DNA of 64,000 nt, taken from Candidatus Nitrospira kreftii (GTDB lineage: Bacteria > Nitrospirota > Nitrospiria > Nitrospirales > Nitrospiraceae). Shown here piece after piece: positions 38,438-47,770 of the stretch (the stretch's first letter is position 1; every line of letters begins with the position of its first letter). The notes below the pieces were generated by a model. The model had not been told where the DNA came from. It ran no database searches and saw only the letters and a program-made list of their open reading frames with translations. Made by a program: the position numbers and the translations under genes. The stretch is from contig CP047423.1 of assembly GCA_014058405.1 (NCBI GenBank), positions 1,302,001 to 1,366,000 on the forward strand, read 5' to 3'.

Positions 38438-38757
38438 CGCGTCGACCTCCCGGTGGCCAAAGGGACGCCACCTCGTAGCCGCTGGACCGCCTCCCTCGAC
38501 AATTCCAGCCGCATCGTCAAATCTCCGACCAAGGCCTTCAGCCGCACGAGTTCGTCGTCGCGGCCCTCGGCGGCCCGGCTCTTCAACCCGGCCTGTCCAC
38601 TGGCCACGAACTGGTCCCGCCACTCTGACACCGTCGCGGTGGTGATCCCGGCTTCCCGCGAGACCACATCGAGATCGTCGCCACGCAGCACGCGCAGCAC
38701 CACCTCCATCTTCTTGCGCGAGGAAAACCGGCCTCGCTCTGTTTTCGATTTCGCCAT
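38434..38757 (-). CDS. IS3-family transposase OrfA (IS-C copy 2)
   Basis: A 107-residue helix-turn-helix subunit. It differs from copy 1 by one visible residue (GITTATVSEW against GITAATVSEW). The long upstream in-frame extension comes from flanking DNA and is not part of the gene. Confidence 0.85.
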   Translation of the reverse strand: MAKSKTERGRFSSRKKMEVVLRVLRGDDLDVVSREAGITTATVSEWRDQFVASGQAGLKSRAAEGRDDELVRLKALVGDLTMRLELSREAVQRLRGGVPLATGRSTR

Positions 38758-38863
38758 GAACACCTCCATCAATGATGGGGACAGTATGCCCCAATGGTGT
38801 GTCCAAGGAAATCGTGGGGCGGAGGAAGGGTGCACTGCGGAAGGCTGTAGTGCTCCCCTGAAA

Positions 38864-39695
38864 TCAAGCCACCTGGGTTGCTTGTTGCGTGCGATATTGG
38901 ACCGGGCTCCGATACCCGAGGGCGCTATGGGGCCGTTCCTCGTTGTACCAGTGGACCCAATCTCGAATGATCCGCCGCGCTTTTTCAAACATCTGGAACG
39001 TGTGTTGCCAGACACATTCGTCTTTCAAGCTTCGGAAGAACCGCTCAATCAGCCCATTCTGATCGGGCGTATAGGGCGTGATGAACTCCTGCTGCAGCCG
39101 ATAGTCTCGACAGGTCTGGCGAAACCGGCGACTCTGGAAAATGAGCCCGTTATCGCTGCGTAAGACCCGTGCGTTCGCAGGCCGGAGCGTCCCGAAACGC
39201 TGGAGACAGGCGGCTTCGACAGCGCGCTCGGCTTCCTTCGCCCGACTCCGTAAGGCGAACTCGTAGCCCACGATTTCCCGATCATGGCAATCAATCACGG
39301 CGGCAAGATGGGCCCAGCCATCCTGCCCACAGGGAATGTGCGTCACATCCATCGCCCACCGTTCATCACTCCGGCTGGCTCGGCTGATCCAGCCTTGTAC
39401 GCGCGGTCGCGGGGTACGCGACCGCTGATGCACCAACCACCGCTTCTGCCGGAGCACCCGATACACGGCCTTCTTGTTCCCGCGATGGGACGTCTGGCCT
39501 CGCAGCATGGCCCACAGATGCCGATAGCCGAACGTGGGATGTTGCTGAATCAATTGCCAGAGGGGTTTCGACCCACGGCGGGTCCACGGCCACAGAACGT
39601 CGACAACCCGCTAAGGAGCGATGCAGCCTGGCCCGTCCGACGGCTAACACGCGACAACTCCGCCGCTCCGAGACACCCGACAGCGTGACTCTCAC
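38864..39695 (-). pseudogene. IS3-family transposase OrfB (IS-D), frameshifted
   Basis: The main frame from about 39553 encodes the rve domain: LIQQHPTFGYRHLWAMLRG, then MDVTHIPCGQDGW (first D), RSDNGLIFQSRRF (second D), PDQNGLIERFFRSLKDE (E), and SALGYRSPVQYR. The first 45 residues (GTG 39695, VRVTLSGVSERRSCRVLAVGR) are in another frame. One base is therefore gained or lost near 39555, and the element is probably immobile unless supplied in trans. Confidence 0.78.
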
Positions 39696-40018
39696 GCGTC
39701 GGATGTCTTCCGGTCCAAAGGGTAGGGCTTCAACGCCTCCCGTAAAATATCGTTGTCCAGGACGAGATCCCCGATCTTCTGTTTCAGTTTCTTGATCTGC
39801 TCGTCCTTCCCGGCGTCTTCGTTCTTCGGCCGCGTGCGCAGCGCGTTCTCGGCCCCTGCCAGAAACTTCTCCCGCCAGTCTTCGACCTCGGCCACCGTCA
39901 GCCCATGCGTCCGAACGGCTTCGGCGACGGATGTTTCGCCCTTCAAGATACTCACTACCAGCGCCACACGCCGTTTGGCCGTCCACCGTTCAATCGGTTC
40001 GATTGCTTCTGCTGCCAT
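39692..40018 (-). CDS. IS3-family transposase OrfA (IS-D)
   Basis: 108 residues. It has VALVVSILKGETSVAEAVRTHGL with a helix-turn-helix continuing TVAEVEDWREKFLAGAE, then a lysine/leucine-rich coiled segment (KDEQIKKLKQKIGDLVLDND). The stop overlaps the OrfB start as GTGA, the usual IS3 arrangement. Confidence 0.85.
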   Translation of the reverse strand: MAAEAIEPIERWTAKRRVALVVSILKGETSVAEAVRTHGLTVAEVEDWREKFLAGAENALRTRPKNEDAGKDEQIKKLKQKIGDLVLDNDILREALKPYPLDRKTSDA

Positions 40019-40456
40019 CTCCCCACCTCCTCAGTCCCCCTCAGGACCATGTCTTGAAGGTGGTCTCAATTTCAAGGGGAGCAGGATAAGGCCATCGACA
40101 CCAAGCGTCCAGCTCGAGGGCTCATTCATCAATCCGATCGCGGCTCTCAATATCGTGCCCAGGTGTATCAAATCACCCTGAGGCGGTTCGGCATGATCCC
40201 CTCCATGAGTCGGAAGGGCAATGGCTATGACAACGCGCCCATGGAGATTTTCTGGGGGACGCTGAGGAATGAGCTGGTACACCACCGGCGGTATGTCAGG
40301 CGGGAGCAGGCCCGGCGCAAGATCGCTGAGTGCATCGAGCTGTTCTATAACCGTCAGCGGCGACACCCCCGTCTGGGGAATCGCTCACCTGCGGCATTTG
40401 CCCAGCAATGGCTCCGTCAACAGTCAGCGGCATGAGGCGGCAATTTATGGCGTCCA

Positions 40457-41362
40457 CTATTGACTACCGGGGTCACTAGGAGTTAACACTGCATATATAT
40501 TAGGGCCTTCGAGTAACCCTATGATTGCAGCGAGCTGCTTCCAAGCAAGTTGAAGAGGGCGTTTTTTAGCTCCTGCCATGGCCATCAAGTTGCGTTTCGT
40601 GAATAGGTGGACTACCCGAAAACCATTTAATTCTGAAAATCTCTTGAATGAGGCAAGGGTCCAGAAGTTAAGGTGCACTGGGGGCACACTAGCTGGTCCT
40701 AGTTTGTCTACGAAGAGCGGAACTTTATCACTGCAGTTAGGTATAGAACAGACAAATAATCCGTCATTCCTTAATAGTTTCTTAGCATGTTGTAGGAATT
40801 GACGCGGCGATGGTAGATGTTCAAGCACCTCCCAACAAACAATGGCTTTGTAGGTACCAACGGGCACATTTATCTCTTCCAGAGTGCCATGGTAAACAGT
40901 GAGTCCGTGAATGTTGCACGAGACTTCTAGCGCACGCGCAGATATATCGACTCCCTCAACTTGCCACCCCCGCTGATGCGCTGCAACCAGAAAAGCACCA
41001 ATTCCGCATCCGATTTCCAACAGTTTTTCTCCGGGTTGAGGCTTGAACCGCTTTAGAAATAACCGATTGCGATAAAACCCCTGACGAGATCGCCCAGTCT
41101 TAATCATCATGTCGAGCTGTTTGAGATGTGCGTCGTAGAGCCCATCCCTCTCATAAGCTTCGTTATAGACCTGGCCTATCTTTTCAGAAGTAGGTAGGTC
41201 TCTCGTGTATACGAGATCACACAACGAACATCTCGCCAACACCCAGCCATTTAGTTGCCCGACACTTGAAGTCTTTTCATGTCCACAAGCTGGGCATGGC
41301 CGGATGGGATCGCCGGGACCGCTGACGACATCTGAGTCTTGTCTAAGTATTCCGGATCGCAT
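40457..41362 (-). CDS. class I SAM-dependent methyltransferase, 3' end replaced by IS-B
   Basis: A Methyltransf_11/23-type enzyme with an N-terminal zinc-finger-like part (CPACGH, CSLCDLVY). The SAM motif LLEIGCGIGAFLVAA is near residue 114, then CWEVLEHLPSPRQFL. Such proteins methylate sugars or lipids in glycan clusters. The last residues (DPGSQ and stop) are encoded by the IS-B terminus, so the native C-terminus is lost. As the end of a methyltransferase fold is often tolerant, activity may remain. Confidence 0.8.
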   Translation of the reverse strand: MRSGILRQDSDVVSGPGDPIRPCPACGHEKTSSVGQLNGWVLARCSLCDLVYTRDLPTSEKIGQVYNEAYERDGLYDAHLKQLDMMIKTGRSRQGFYRNRLFLKRFKPQPGEKLLEIGCGIGAFLVAAHQRGWQVEGVDISARALEVSCNIHGLTVYHGTLEEINVPVGTYKAIVCWEVLEHLPSPRQFLQHAKKLLRNDGLFVCSIPNCSDKVPLFVDKLGPASVPPVHLNFWTLASFKRFSELNGFRVVHLFTKRNLMAMAGAKKRPLQLAWKQLAAIIGLLEGPNIYAVLTPSDPGSQ

Positions 41363-41647
41363 TGGCCTACTACCTCATATACAAGAGACGTTGCTTCTTT
41401 ATCATCCGGCTCGGCGAGAGATGCCTGCTCAAGGAGTTGAACATTCCTCTGGTGCTCGAACCTCTTTCAAGATTGTTAATACTCAAGAATCCATTGATGA
41501 GTACAGAAATGAAATATCATGAAACCATCACTCCCTTAAGAAGCGATCAGATCCTTAAGGTAAACCTGGTCGGTAAGAGCTTTGCCCAGTGCAACCTGCT
41601 CAATTTTGAGATAGGGCTAACTAAATGGAAACGGATGCAGAAAGCCC

Positions 41648-42790
41648 TCATTTGCGTCTTGCTATGATTTCCTTGTACAGCTGTCCGATTCTTCTGCTCC
41701 ACTGATCCAGCGAATGGTACCCGATAATGTATTGACTGTTCGCCTGGCCAAGCAGTCGTCGCGCTTGTGGTTGCAACAGTAGGACCTTCTCCATAAGTTC
41801 GGCCAAGATTTTGCTATCTCCCATTGGAAATAACCAAGCTCCAGCAGCACGGCCGTAGGTCTCCCGGGCTGCGGGAAGATCTGAGGATAGGACAACCTTC
41901 CCTGCCGCCATCGCTTCCAGGACTGCGTAGGGCAAGCCTTCGCTGCGACTAGCCAAGACTAACACATCGGTCAGCTTCAAGATAACGTTAAAATCTTCAA
42001 CTGGATCAATGACCCGAAAGACATCCGTAGCGAGAAAAGATTTGCTCATTAATTGAGAGACAAACTCGCGGGTTTCCGCTCTGCCCACGACAAGGAATTT
42101 GGAATGCTTAAATTTTCCGCTCAACTCCTCTGCCGCCCTGAAGAAAATATCGACGCCCTTCCTTAGCGGGCTCCAGCCAAGCAGCAGGAAGACCATGTCC
42201 TCTCCCGAAAGCCCCATGCTCTTCCGCACTTCAAGGGAAACCTCGCATTTATCAAGGAAACGGACTGTGTTGACACCGTTGTGGAGTAAAATAGCTTTCT
42301 CAGGCACCAGGCCTGCATCTATCACACTCTTGTACACCCCATCCCCTACAGCAATACAGCAGTCCCCCAAGATGCTGAACACCAATCTAACCTTCAACAT
42401 ATCTTTGATGTTCTGCTTAACACTGCCGCCACATGGGTTATGGTAATGCCAGACAATCCCGGAGTTCTTGAGTGTTGTGCACTTCAGAGCAACTGTAGTC
42501 ATATCATACGTAAAAAAATGGCTATGCAGGACCAGCGTTTCACGGCCCGACAGCAGGCTTCGGACTTGTTCTGCGACATTCCTCTTGTGCGGGATGAAAC
42601 CATATCCTATCCCTTCCTCCTCCAACTTCGACAACCAACTCCGATTTTTGGCCCTGTCAGGAAATATACAGAACGTGGCGATCTGTAATTCGTCACGACA
42701 GTATCGGCTCAAGAATAAGAGCGAATCGATAAATGCCCCACCATATTCTGCTCCAAAATCACAAAGGTGGCAAACCGTTGGAGTTCTCAT
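41648..42790 (-). CDS. glycosyltransferase family 4 (group 1)
   Basis: A 380-residue GT-B enzyme. CHLCDFGAEYGGAFIDSL is the opening and LLHNGVNTVRF the hinge, and the donor-site LASRSEGLPYAVLEAMAAGK has the E-x7-E pattern. The start is ATG at 42790. Upstream in-frame residues come from IS-F, whose target duplication ends at 42793, so the gene's native leader and ribosome-binding site have been displaced. Confidence 0.85.
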   Translation of the reverse strand: MRTPTVCHLCDFGAEYGGAFIDSLLFLSRYCRDELQIATFCIFPDRAKNRSWLSKLEEEGIGYGFIPHKRNVAEQVRSLLSGRETLVLHSHFFTYDMTTVALKCTTLKNSGIVWHYHNPCGGSVKQNIKDMLKVRLVFSILGDCCIAVGDGVYKSVIDAGLVPEKAILLHNGVNTVRFLDKCEVSLEVRKSMGLSGEDMVFLLLGWSPLRKGVDIFFRAAEELSGKFKHSKFLVVGRAETREFVSQLMSKSFLATDVFRVIDPVEDFNVILKLTDVLVLASRSEGLPYAVLEAMAAGKVVLSSDLPAARETYGRAAGAWLFPMGDSKILAELMEKVLLLQPQARRLLGQANSQYIIGYHSLDQWSRRIGQLYKEIIARRK

Positions 42791-42791
42791 C

Positions 42792-43880
42792 CTAGTGTCC
42801 TGTCTCTGAAGTTTGCTGACAAAATCGGGCGACGCTGGCCAGGATTTCATCGGCGGTTTTGGTCCATATGAAGGGTTTGGGGTGCCTGTTGGTCACGGTG
42901 ATGTACTGCTGGATGGCGGCCTTGAGGGCTCGGACACTGGAGTGTACGCCTCGGCGTAGTTGGCGCTCGGTGAGCAGCGCGAACCAGCGTTCCACCAGAT
43001 TGATCCAGGAGGCGCTGGTGGGGGTGAAGTGCAGATGAAACCGTGGGTGCTTCAACAGCCACCGACGAATCCGAGCGGTTTTATGGATGCCGTAATTGTC
43101 CAGGATCATATGCACGTCCAAGTGGGACGGGACGCTGGCGTCGATCGTGTCGAGGAATTGACGGAATTCAACGGCACGATGTCGTTGATGGAGTTGCCCA
43201 ATGACCCGGCCCGTTTTGACTTCCAAGGCGGCGAAGAGCGAGGTCGTACCATGACGACGATAGTCATGCGTGCGGCGCTCGACCTGCCCCGAGCGCATCG
43301 GCAACAACGGACGTGTACGGTCCAGGGCTTGAATCTGTGCCTTCTCATCGACGCACAAGACCAGCGCTTTGTCCGGAGGATAGAGATAGAGCCCCACAAT
43401 ATCGCGCACCTTCTCGACAAACAGCGGATCGGCCGACAGCTTGAACGTCTCACTCCGATGCGGCTGCAGGCCAAAGGCTCGCCAAATACGATGCACGGTA
43501 CTCCGGCTCACTCCGCTCCGCTGCGCCATGGCGCGGGTGCTCCAGTGGGTCGCGTGGGTCGGTGTCGTCTCCAAGGTCTGAGTGACAATCCGTTCCACTT
43601 CCACGTCGGTGACCCTGCGTGGCGCGCCGGGGCGCGGTTCATCCAGCAGCCCGTCGAGGCGGTGGGTCACAAAGCGCTGCCGCCATTTACAGACGGTTTG
43701 CTGCGCCACACGCACATCCCGAGCCACGGCGGTATTCGTCTGCCCCGCGGCACAGGCCAGAATCATCCGGGCTTGCTGCGCCAAGGCCTGAGCGGTTTTC
43801 GGGCGACGTGTCCATTGCTGTAGGGTCTCTCGTTCGGTCATCGTCAAAATCAGCGGAGCGGTTGGTCGTCCTGTTCGCAT
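42792..43880 (-). CDS. IS630-family transposase (IS-F)
   Basis: A DDE/D transposase. The N-terminal helix-turn-helix region ([20 protein letters not shown]) is followed by a second ([17 protein letters not shown]). The catalytic residues lie in [27 protein letters not shown] and [16 protein letters not shown]. Length (about 362 residues) and start (ATG 43880) suit the family. Apparently intact. Confidence 0.9.
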   Translation of the reverse strand: MRTGRPTAPLILTMTERETLQQWTRRPKTAQALAQQARMILACAAGQTNTAVARDVRVAQQTVCKWRQRFVTHRLDGLLDEPRPGAPRRVTDVEVERIVTQTLETTPTHATHWSTRAMAQRSGVSRSTVHRIWRAFGLQPHRSETFKLSADPLFVEKVRDIVGLYLYPPDKALVLCVDEKAQIQALDRTRPLLPMRSGQVERRTHDYRRHGTTSLFAALEVKTGRVIGQLHQRHRAVEFRQFLDTIDASVPSHLDVHMILDNYGIHKTARIRRWLLKHPRFHLHFTPTSASWINLVERWFALLTERQLRRGVHSSVRALKAAIQQYITVTNRHPKPFIWTKTADEILASVARFCQQTSETGH

Positions 43881-43942
43881 GGTGTCCTCCCTAGAACACC
43901 AGCGGTGCACAACTTATTCCATGAACTTCAGAGACAGGACAC
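42795..43942 (-). mobile_element. IS-F, IS630-family insertion sequence (1148 bp)
   Basis: Perfect inverted ends gtgtcctgtctctgaagtt and aacttcagagacaggacac are bordered by TA on both sides (42793-42794 and 43943-43944), the TA duplication typical of IS630. It lies two bases before the start codon of the glycosyltransferase. Confidence 0.92.
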
Positions 43943-44110
43943 TAGATCGTCTTTGCCAAAATTAGATTCTGAGGCTGAGCGCTCCTAAAGCATGATCGGC
44001 GTGAGTGCAGCAATGCTGCTTCACGCCATCACTTAGGATAGTTCAACCATGAGACACGTATGTAGCAACTTTGGTTAGCTGTTGCAATTGGTCATTCGCA
44101 TTGAGTTCAA

Positions 44111-44151
44111 GAGAGGGGGCCTCGGAAATTCGGACAGTATGATAAGTGGGA
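44111..44151 (+). repeat. extra copy of an IS-A left end
   Basis: gagagggggcctcggaaattcgg to ataagtgg repeats the IS-A left terminus found again at 44216, 105 bases downstream in the same orientation. It is probably an older IS-A end left by a second insertion or deletion. The stretch 43945-44110 shows nothing else recognisable. Confidence 0.6.
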
Positions 44152-44307
44152 GGAGACTCAAGGATGAAGATGTCTATCTCCACGCGGACGAGACGGTTCT
44201 TCACGCGAAGCAGGGGAGAGAGGGCTTCGGAAATTCGGACAGTGTGATAAGTGGTCGCCTGGCTTTATGCAAGCCAGCAGGTGGTGGTGAACTAAAGGAG
44301 CGAGGCA

Positions 44308-44607
44308 ATGAAACGAACGAGACGGAATCATGGAACGACCTTCAAGGCGCAGGTGGCCTTGGCCGCTGTCAAAGGCGACAAGACGCTCGCCGAATTGGCC
44401 GAGCAATTCGGCATCCACCCTACTCAAATTACCGAATGGAAGCAGCAACTGCTGGCGCGCGCCGCGGACGTGTTTGGTGGGCCGAAGACTGTGTCAGAGA
44501 CGCCGGATCTCAAGACGCTGCACGCAAAGATCGGGCAATTGGCCCTGGAGAATGATTTGTTAGAAGGCGCGCTCATCCAGGCCGGCTTGCTGAGCGCAAA
44601 GCGATGA
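44308..44607 (+). CDS. IS3-family transposase OrfA (IS-A, interrupted element)
   Basis: 99 residues: MKRTRRNHGTTFKAQVALAA, then LAEQFGIHPTQITEWKQQLL (helix-turn-helix), and a leucine-rich tail. The ribosome-binding site is aaggagcgaggc. The stop overlaps the OrfB start (ATGA). It closely resembles OrfA at 51107. Confidence 0.88.
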   Translation: MKRTRRNHGTTFKAQVALAAVKGDKTLAELAEQFGIHPTQITEWKQQLLARAADVFGGPKTVSETPDLKTLHAKIGQLALENDLLEGALIQAGLLSAKR

Positions 44608-44973
44608 TTGATCCCACGCATACCTTGCCCGTCGTCCGGCAGTGTCAGCTCCTCGGACTGTCTCGGTCAACGGCCTACTACCGACCGAAGCCAGTTTCCG
44701 ACACGGCGCTAGCCCTGATGCGGCGGATTGACGAACTCCATCTGCAGTATCCGTTTGCGGGCGCCCGAATGCTCCGTGATCTCTTGCGGCAAGAGGGCCA
44801 GCCCATTGGGCGGCGGTATGTGGCCAGCCTCATGCGGCGCATGGGGATTACGGCTTTGTATCGCAAGCCCTGCACCACGCAGCGCCATCCGGCCCATCGG
44901 ATCTACCCCTATCTGCTGCGCCAGCTAACGATCACCCGGCCGAATCATGTGTGGGCGTCTGATATGACGTACG
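44604..44973 (+). pseudogene. IS-A OrfB, truncated by the group II intron
   Basis: Starts MIDPTHTLPVVRQCQLLGLS and runs as expected through LMRRMGITALYR to NHVWASDMTY, the first catalytic aspartate. The intron begins one base into the next codon. The reading frame then continues 38 codons into the intron by chance. Confidence 0.85.
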
Positions 44974-47260
44974 GTACGCCCAGCCAACGAAGCCCGCCTG
45001 TCTGGGGCTGAGTTGCTTGAGCCTGTCTGGAATGCATGTCTCGATGACGAAGTGTGGTCATGACGAGCATGTCCTCCCTCTGCTACGAGAAGGAGTGAGC
45101 CGAAGCGGCGGTGACTTGCCGGACACTGGCAAGGTGACGAAGTCCGCGGGAAACGGGGCGTGCGGCGAAGCGGGTACGCCAAGATGCGCCTCGAGGCTGA
45201 ACATGGGACGGTTGAGGAACACGCACCTATTGACACGCATCTGAGGGTTGCAATGTCACCCCTGCCGACACCGCTTTCCAGGCAGGACGCGGATCCGTGC
45301 CCGTCATACGTATGGACGGGGATGGGGAATGCGGGCTGGACATGTACGCTGGCCAGCAGGGAGTCATGGGGAGCGCGTAGCTAGACCATCACGTCCGCGA
45401 CGACTTGCGGAACGCAAGGAGAAAGACTGCGATAGGCAACCTCGCCCGTATGTAGAGTCCAGCATGTGAACTGGGGAAGGCGTGTACCGATGACAAGGGA
45501 GTGTGTCCCCCAATGCGGTACACGTTGGCGGAGCCCTCGTAGTAGTCCGAGGCCGGGAAAGCCGGCCGCATGGCGAAGGGGGGCAGTGTGAGCGGCTTGC
45601 GTGGCGGATTACCTGACTGCAATGAGGTGAAGACCTTTGATAATCAGGGAAATGCAACGCAAGCTGGCAATGTGGTCAACGGAGAACTCCGAACGCAAGT
45701 TCGATCGACTCCTGAGACTGATTGCGGATCAAACATGGCTAGCCGAAGCCGCGCGCATCACGCTTGCCTCCAGTGGTGCGCGAACGCCGGGCGTCGATGG
45801 GGTCGACAAGACCATGATGATGGAAACTCTTCATCAGGAACTGGCGACAATACGTGCCGAGCTGTTAGCGGGCTCCTATACGCCGCTCCCTGCACGGCGC
45901 GTGTACATACCCAAGGCGAACGGCACGGTGAGACCCCTCGGGATCCCCAGTCTGCGGGATCGAGTGGTCCAGCGAGCGATGCTGATGGCCATGGAGCCGA
46001 TCTGGGAGAGTGACTTCCATCGAGCGTCCTATGGTTTCAGGCCCGCCCGGAGTGTGCACCATGCGATACGAACGGTCAAATTGCAGCTGCAGGACAGTGA
46101 TGAGCACAGAACGGCGGGGCGCTGGGGTGATCGAGGGTGACCTCGCTAGCTACTTTGAGACGGTCCATCACCGCCTGCTGCTGAAAGCTGTCCGCAAACG
46201 TATTGCTGACCAGCGCTTCCTGGCCCTGCTGTGGACGTGTCTCAAAGCAGGGTGTGTTGATCGGGGTCTCTTTTGCGCCGCGAGCGAAGGCGTTCCGCAA
46301 GGGGGAGTCATCTCTCCGTTGCTATCCAACATCATGTTGCATGAATTCGATGCTTGGATGGAAGCGAACTACCTGAGCAAGAAGGTGCGGAAGGACCGAT
46401 GGGCATGGAACTTCGGCATTCTCAAGCAGCGGCCAATTGCTGCGCGAGAAAACCGGCAGTGGAAACCAGGTGTCTCCTACTGCCGCTACGCGGATGATTT
46501 CGTCGTGGTCGTCAAAGGAACCAAAACACACGCAGCGGCAATACGCGACGCGTGCCGGACGTTTCTGGAAGGTCAGCTCAAACTCACGTTGAATAGGGAG
46601 AAGACCCATATCACCCACGTGAATGACGGCGTGGTCTTCCTCGGCCACCGCATCATTCGCAAGCGGGGCCCACGAGGTCATTTGCGACCGGTCACGACGA
46701 TCCCCTGGGAGAAGTATCGAGGCTTCACGGCCAAGCTGATCAAGGAACTATCTGGCAATTACAGCGTGAACCACATGGACCTGATGGAACGCCCGAACCG
46801 GACACTCTCGGGGTGGGCGAACTTCTATCGATACACGGACTATACGGCGACCATCTTTACCCGAGTGGACCGGACCGTCTTCTGGAAGCTCGGATATTGG
46901 CTTGCACGCAAGTATCGGCGAGGATTCCCGAGCCTGATGCGCGAACACGTCCGGGCACCAGAACCGGGGCGCGCCACCACATGGGTACTGAAGGGACAGA
47001 ATAGTCGTGGATGGTATGGCGAACAGGCGCTTCGGCGTCTGGTCACCAGCCGCAAAGGTCAGTTCAGATGGCGGACCCCGAAAGGGAACCCGTACCTGAT
47101 TCGCGACGAGCATCGCACGTTCCTCGAATCGCGCTACGCTGACGTGGCTGTTGCGTTCAGCAACGCTTAAATGGAGAGTCGGATGCGCTGAGAGGTGCAA
47201 GTCCGGTTCGGGGAGGAGAGACTGGGAGATAGTGCGACTACGCCCGGTCTCCCACTTCAT
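44974..47260 (+). mobile_element. group II intron (2287 bp) with reverse-transcriptase ORF
   Basis: The intron starts gtacgcccagcc, close to the usual GTGYG start, with A in place of G at position 3. It has about 660 bases of structured RNA before the ORF. It ends in domain V (gagtcggatgcgctgagag ... gtccggttc, 47173-47206) and domain VI, with final bases at. Joining the flanks gives TAC-G|TG-CCG-ACC, an open IS3 transposase frame (TY-V-PTAQGW), which fixes both splice sites. The small ORFs between 45016 and 45630 are intron RNA domains, not genes. Confidence 0.85.
45637..47170 (+). pseudogene. ltrA: group II intron reverse transcriptase/maturase with one frameshift
   Basis: The first part (45637-46126) carries RT blocks 1-2: PGVDGVDK, VYIPKANGTVRPLGIPSLRDRV and YGFRPARSVHHAI. 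The second frame continues VIEGDLASYFETVHH, VPQGGVISPLLSNIML, the catalytic YCRYADDFVVVVKG, and the maturase domain through LSGWANFYRYT. The break is in ctggggtgatc near 46122-46126; deleting one G gives RWVIEGDLA, the normal sequence. All catalytic residues are present, so a fresh mutation or sequencing error in the G-run is likely. An endonuclease (HNH) domain is not evident. Confidence 0.88.
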
Positions 47261-47767
47261 TGCCGACCGCGCAAGGCTGGCTGTATCTCGCCGGCATCAA
47301 GGATCTGTTCACCTGTGAGGTGGTCGGGCATGCCATGGGTGCTCGGATGACGACGGACTTGGTGAGCGACGCCTTCAGGAACGCGGTGGGGGTGAAGCGC
47401 CCACGCCCAGGCTTGAACCACCACTCCGACCGTGGGTCCCAATATTGTGCGCAGGACTATCAGGAGCAACTGCGGCAGTTCGGCATGACCGCGTCCATGA
47501 GTCGGAAGGGGAATTGCTATGACAACGCGCCGATGGAGAGTTTCTGGGGGACGCTGAAAAATGAGCTGGTGCATCACCGGCGCTACGAGACCCGTGAGCC
47601 AGCTCGCCGCGAGATCGCGGAGTACATCGAGCCGTTCTACAACCGTCAGCGGCGACATTCTCGGCTAGGAAATCCCTCACCTGCGGCATTTGCCCGTCAG
47701 TGGGCCCGTCAACAGTCGGCGGCGTGAGACTGTCATTCATGGCATCCACTAGTGACAACCGAGGTCA
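47261..47767 (+). mobile_element. 3' part of IS-B, including OrfB 3' exon
   Basis: After the intron the frame reads VPTAQGWLYLAGIKDLFTCE, HHSDRGSQYCAQDYQ, SRKGNCYDNAPMESFWG and ends AFARQWARQQSAA at 47727. The terminus tgacctcggttgtcactagtgg (inverted) ends at 47767. This is the IS3/IS150-like subgroup seen at 35581 and 37277, and it differs from the IS-A sequence on the other side of the intron. Confidence 0.82.
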
Positions 47768-47770
47768 TAC

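Larger units (their letters stand above)
37386..38826 (-). mobile_element. IS-C copy 2, complete IS3-family insertion sequence (1441 bp)
   Basis: The same length as copy 1 and almost identical in sequence, in opposite orientation. It is flanked by a perfect 4-bp target duplication aggg (37382-37385 and 38827-38830). The target is the IS-B transposase frame. Confidence 0.93.
38846..40088 (-). mobile_element. IS-D, IS3-family insertion sequence (1243 bp)
   Basis: Imperfect inverted ends tgtagtgctcccctgaaat (left) and tatcctgctccccttgaaat (right, inverted). It is flanked by a perfect 4-bp duplication aggc (38842-38845 and 40089-40092). It is inserted in the same IS-B gene as IS-C copy 2, only 15 bases away. 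Confidence 0.9.
37277..40475 (+). pseudogene. IS-B OrfB 3' exon, interrupted by IS-C and IS-D
   Basis: Three pieces (37277-37385, 38831-38845 and 40093-40475) join into one open IS3-family transposase frame when IS-C copy 2 and IS-D are removed with one copy of each target repeat. The joins read DLVQGALRKAIDTKRPARGL. The frame starts VPTVEGWLYLAGVKDLYTCEVV and ends AFAQQWLRQQSAA. It contains the DDE residues in HQSDRGSQY and GYDNAPMEIFWG. The terminus tgaccccggtagtcaatagtgg (inverted) ends at 40475. Confidence 0.88.
44216..44973 (+). mobile_element. 5' part of an IS-A element, cut by a group II intron
   Basis: The left end gagagagggcttcggaaattcgg is followed by complete OrfA and the first 120 codons of OrfB. 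It ends at the intron 5' splice site. What follows the intron is IS-B, not IS-A. Confidence 0.8.

Noticed and set aside
35581..40475. Whole interval as one composite transposon bounded by IS-B ends
   Set aside because: The outer ends match as inverted repeats, but the flanking triplets (cac and cta) give no target duplication, and the interior is better explained by nested insertions and a rearrangement.
42960..43823. 287-codon plus-strand ORF opposite the IS630 transposase
   Set aside because: Antisense shadow of a clearly identified transposase.
45016..45630. Several short ORFs between the intron 5' end and the reverse transcriptase
   Set aside because: This stretch should be the structured RNA domains I-IV of the group II intron; none of the ORFs has a protein-like pattern.
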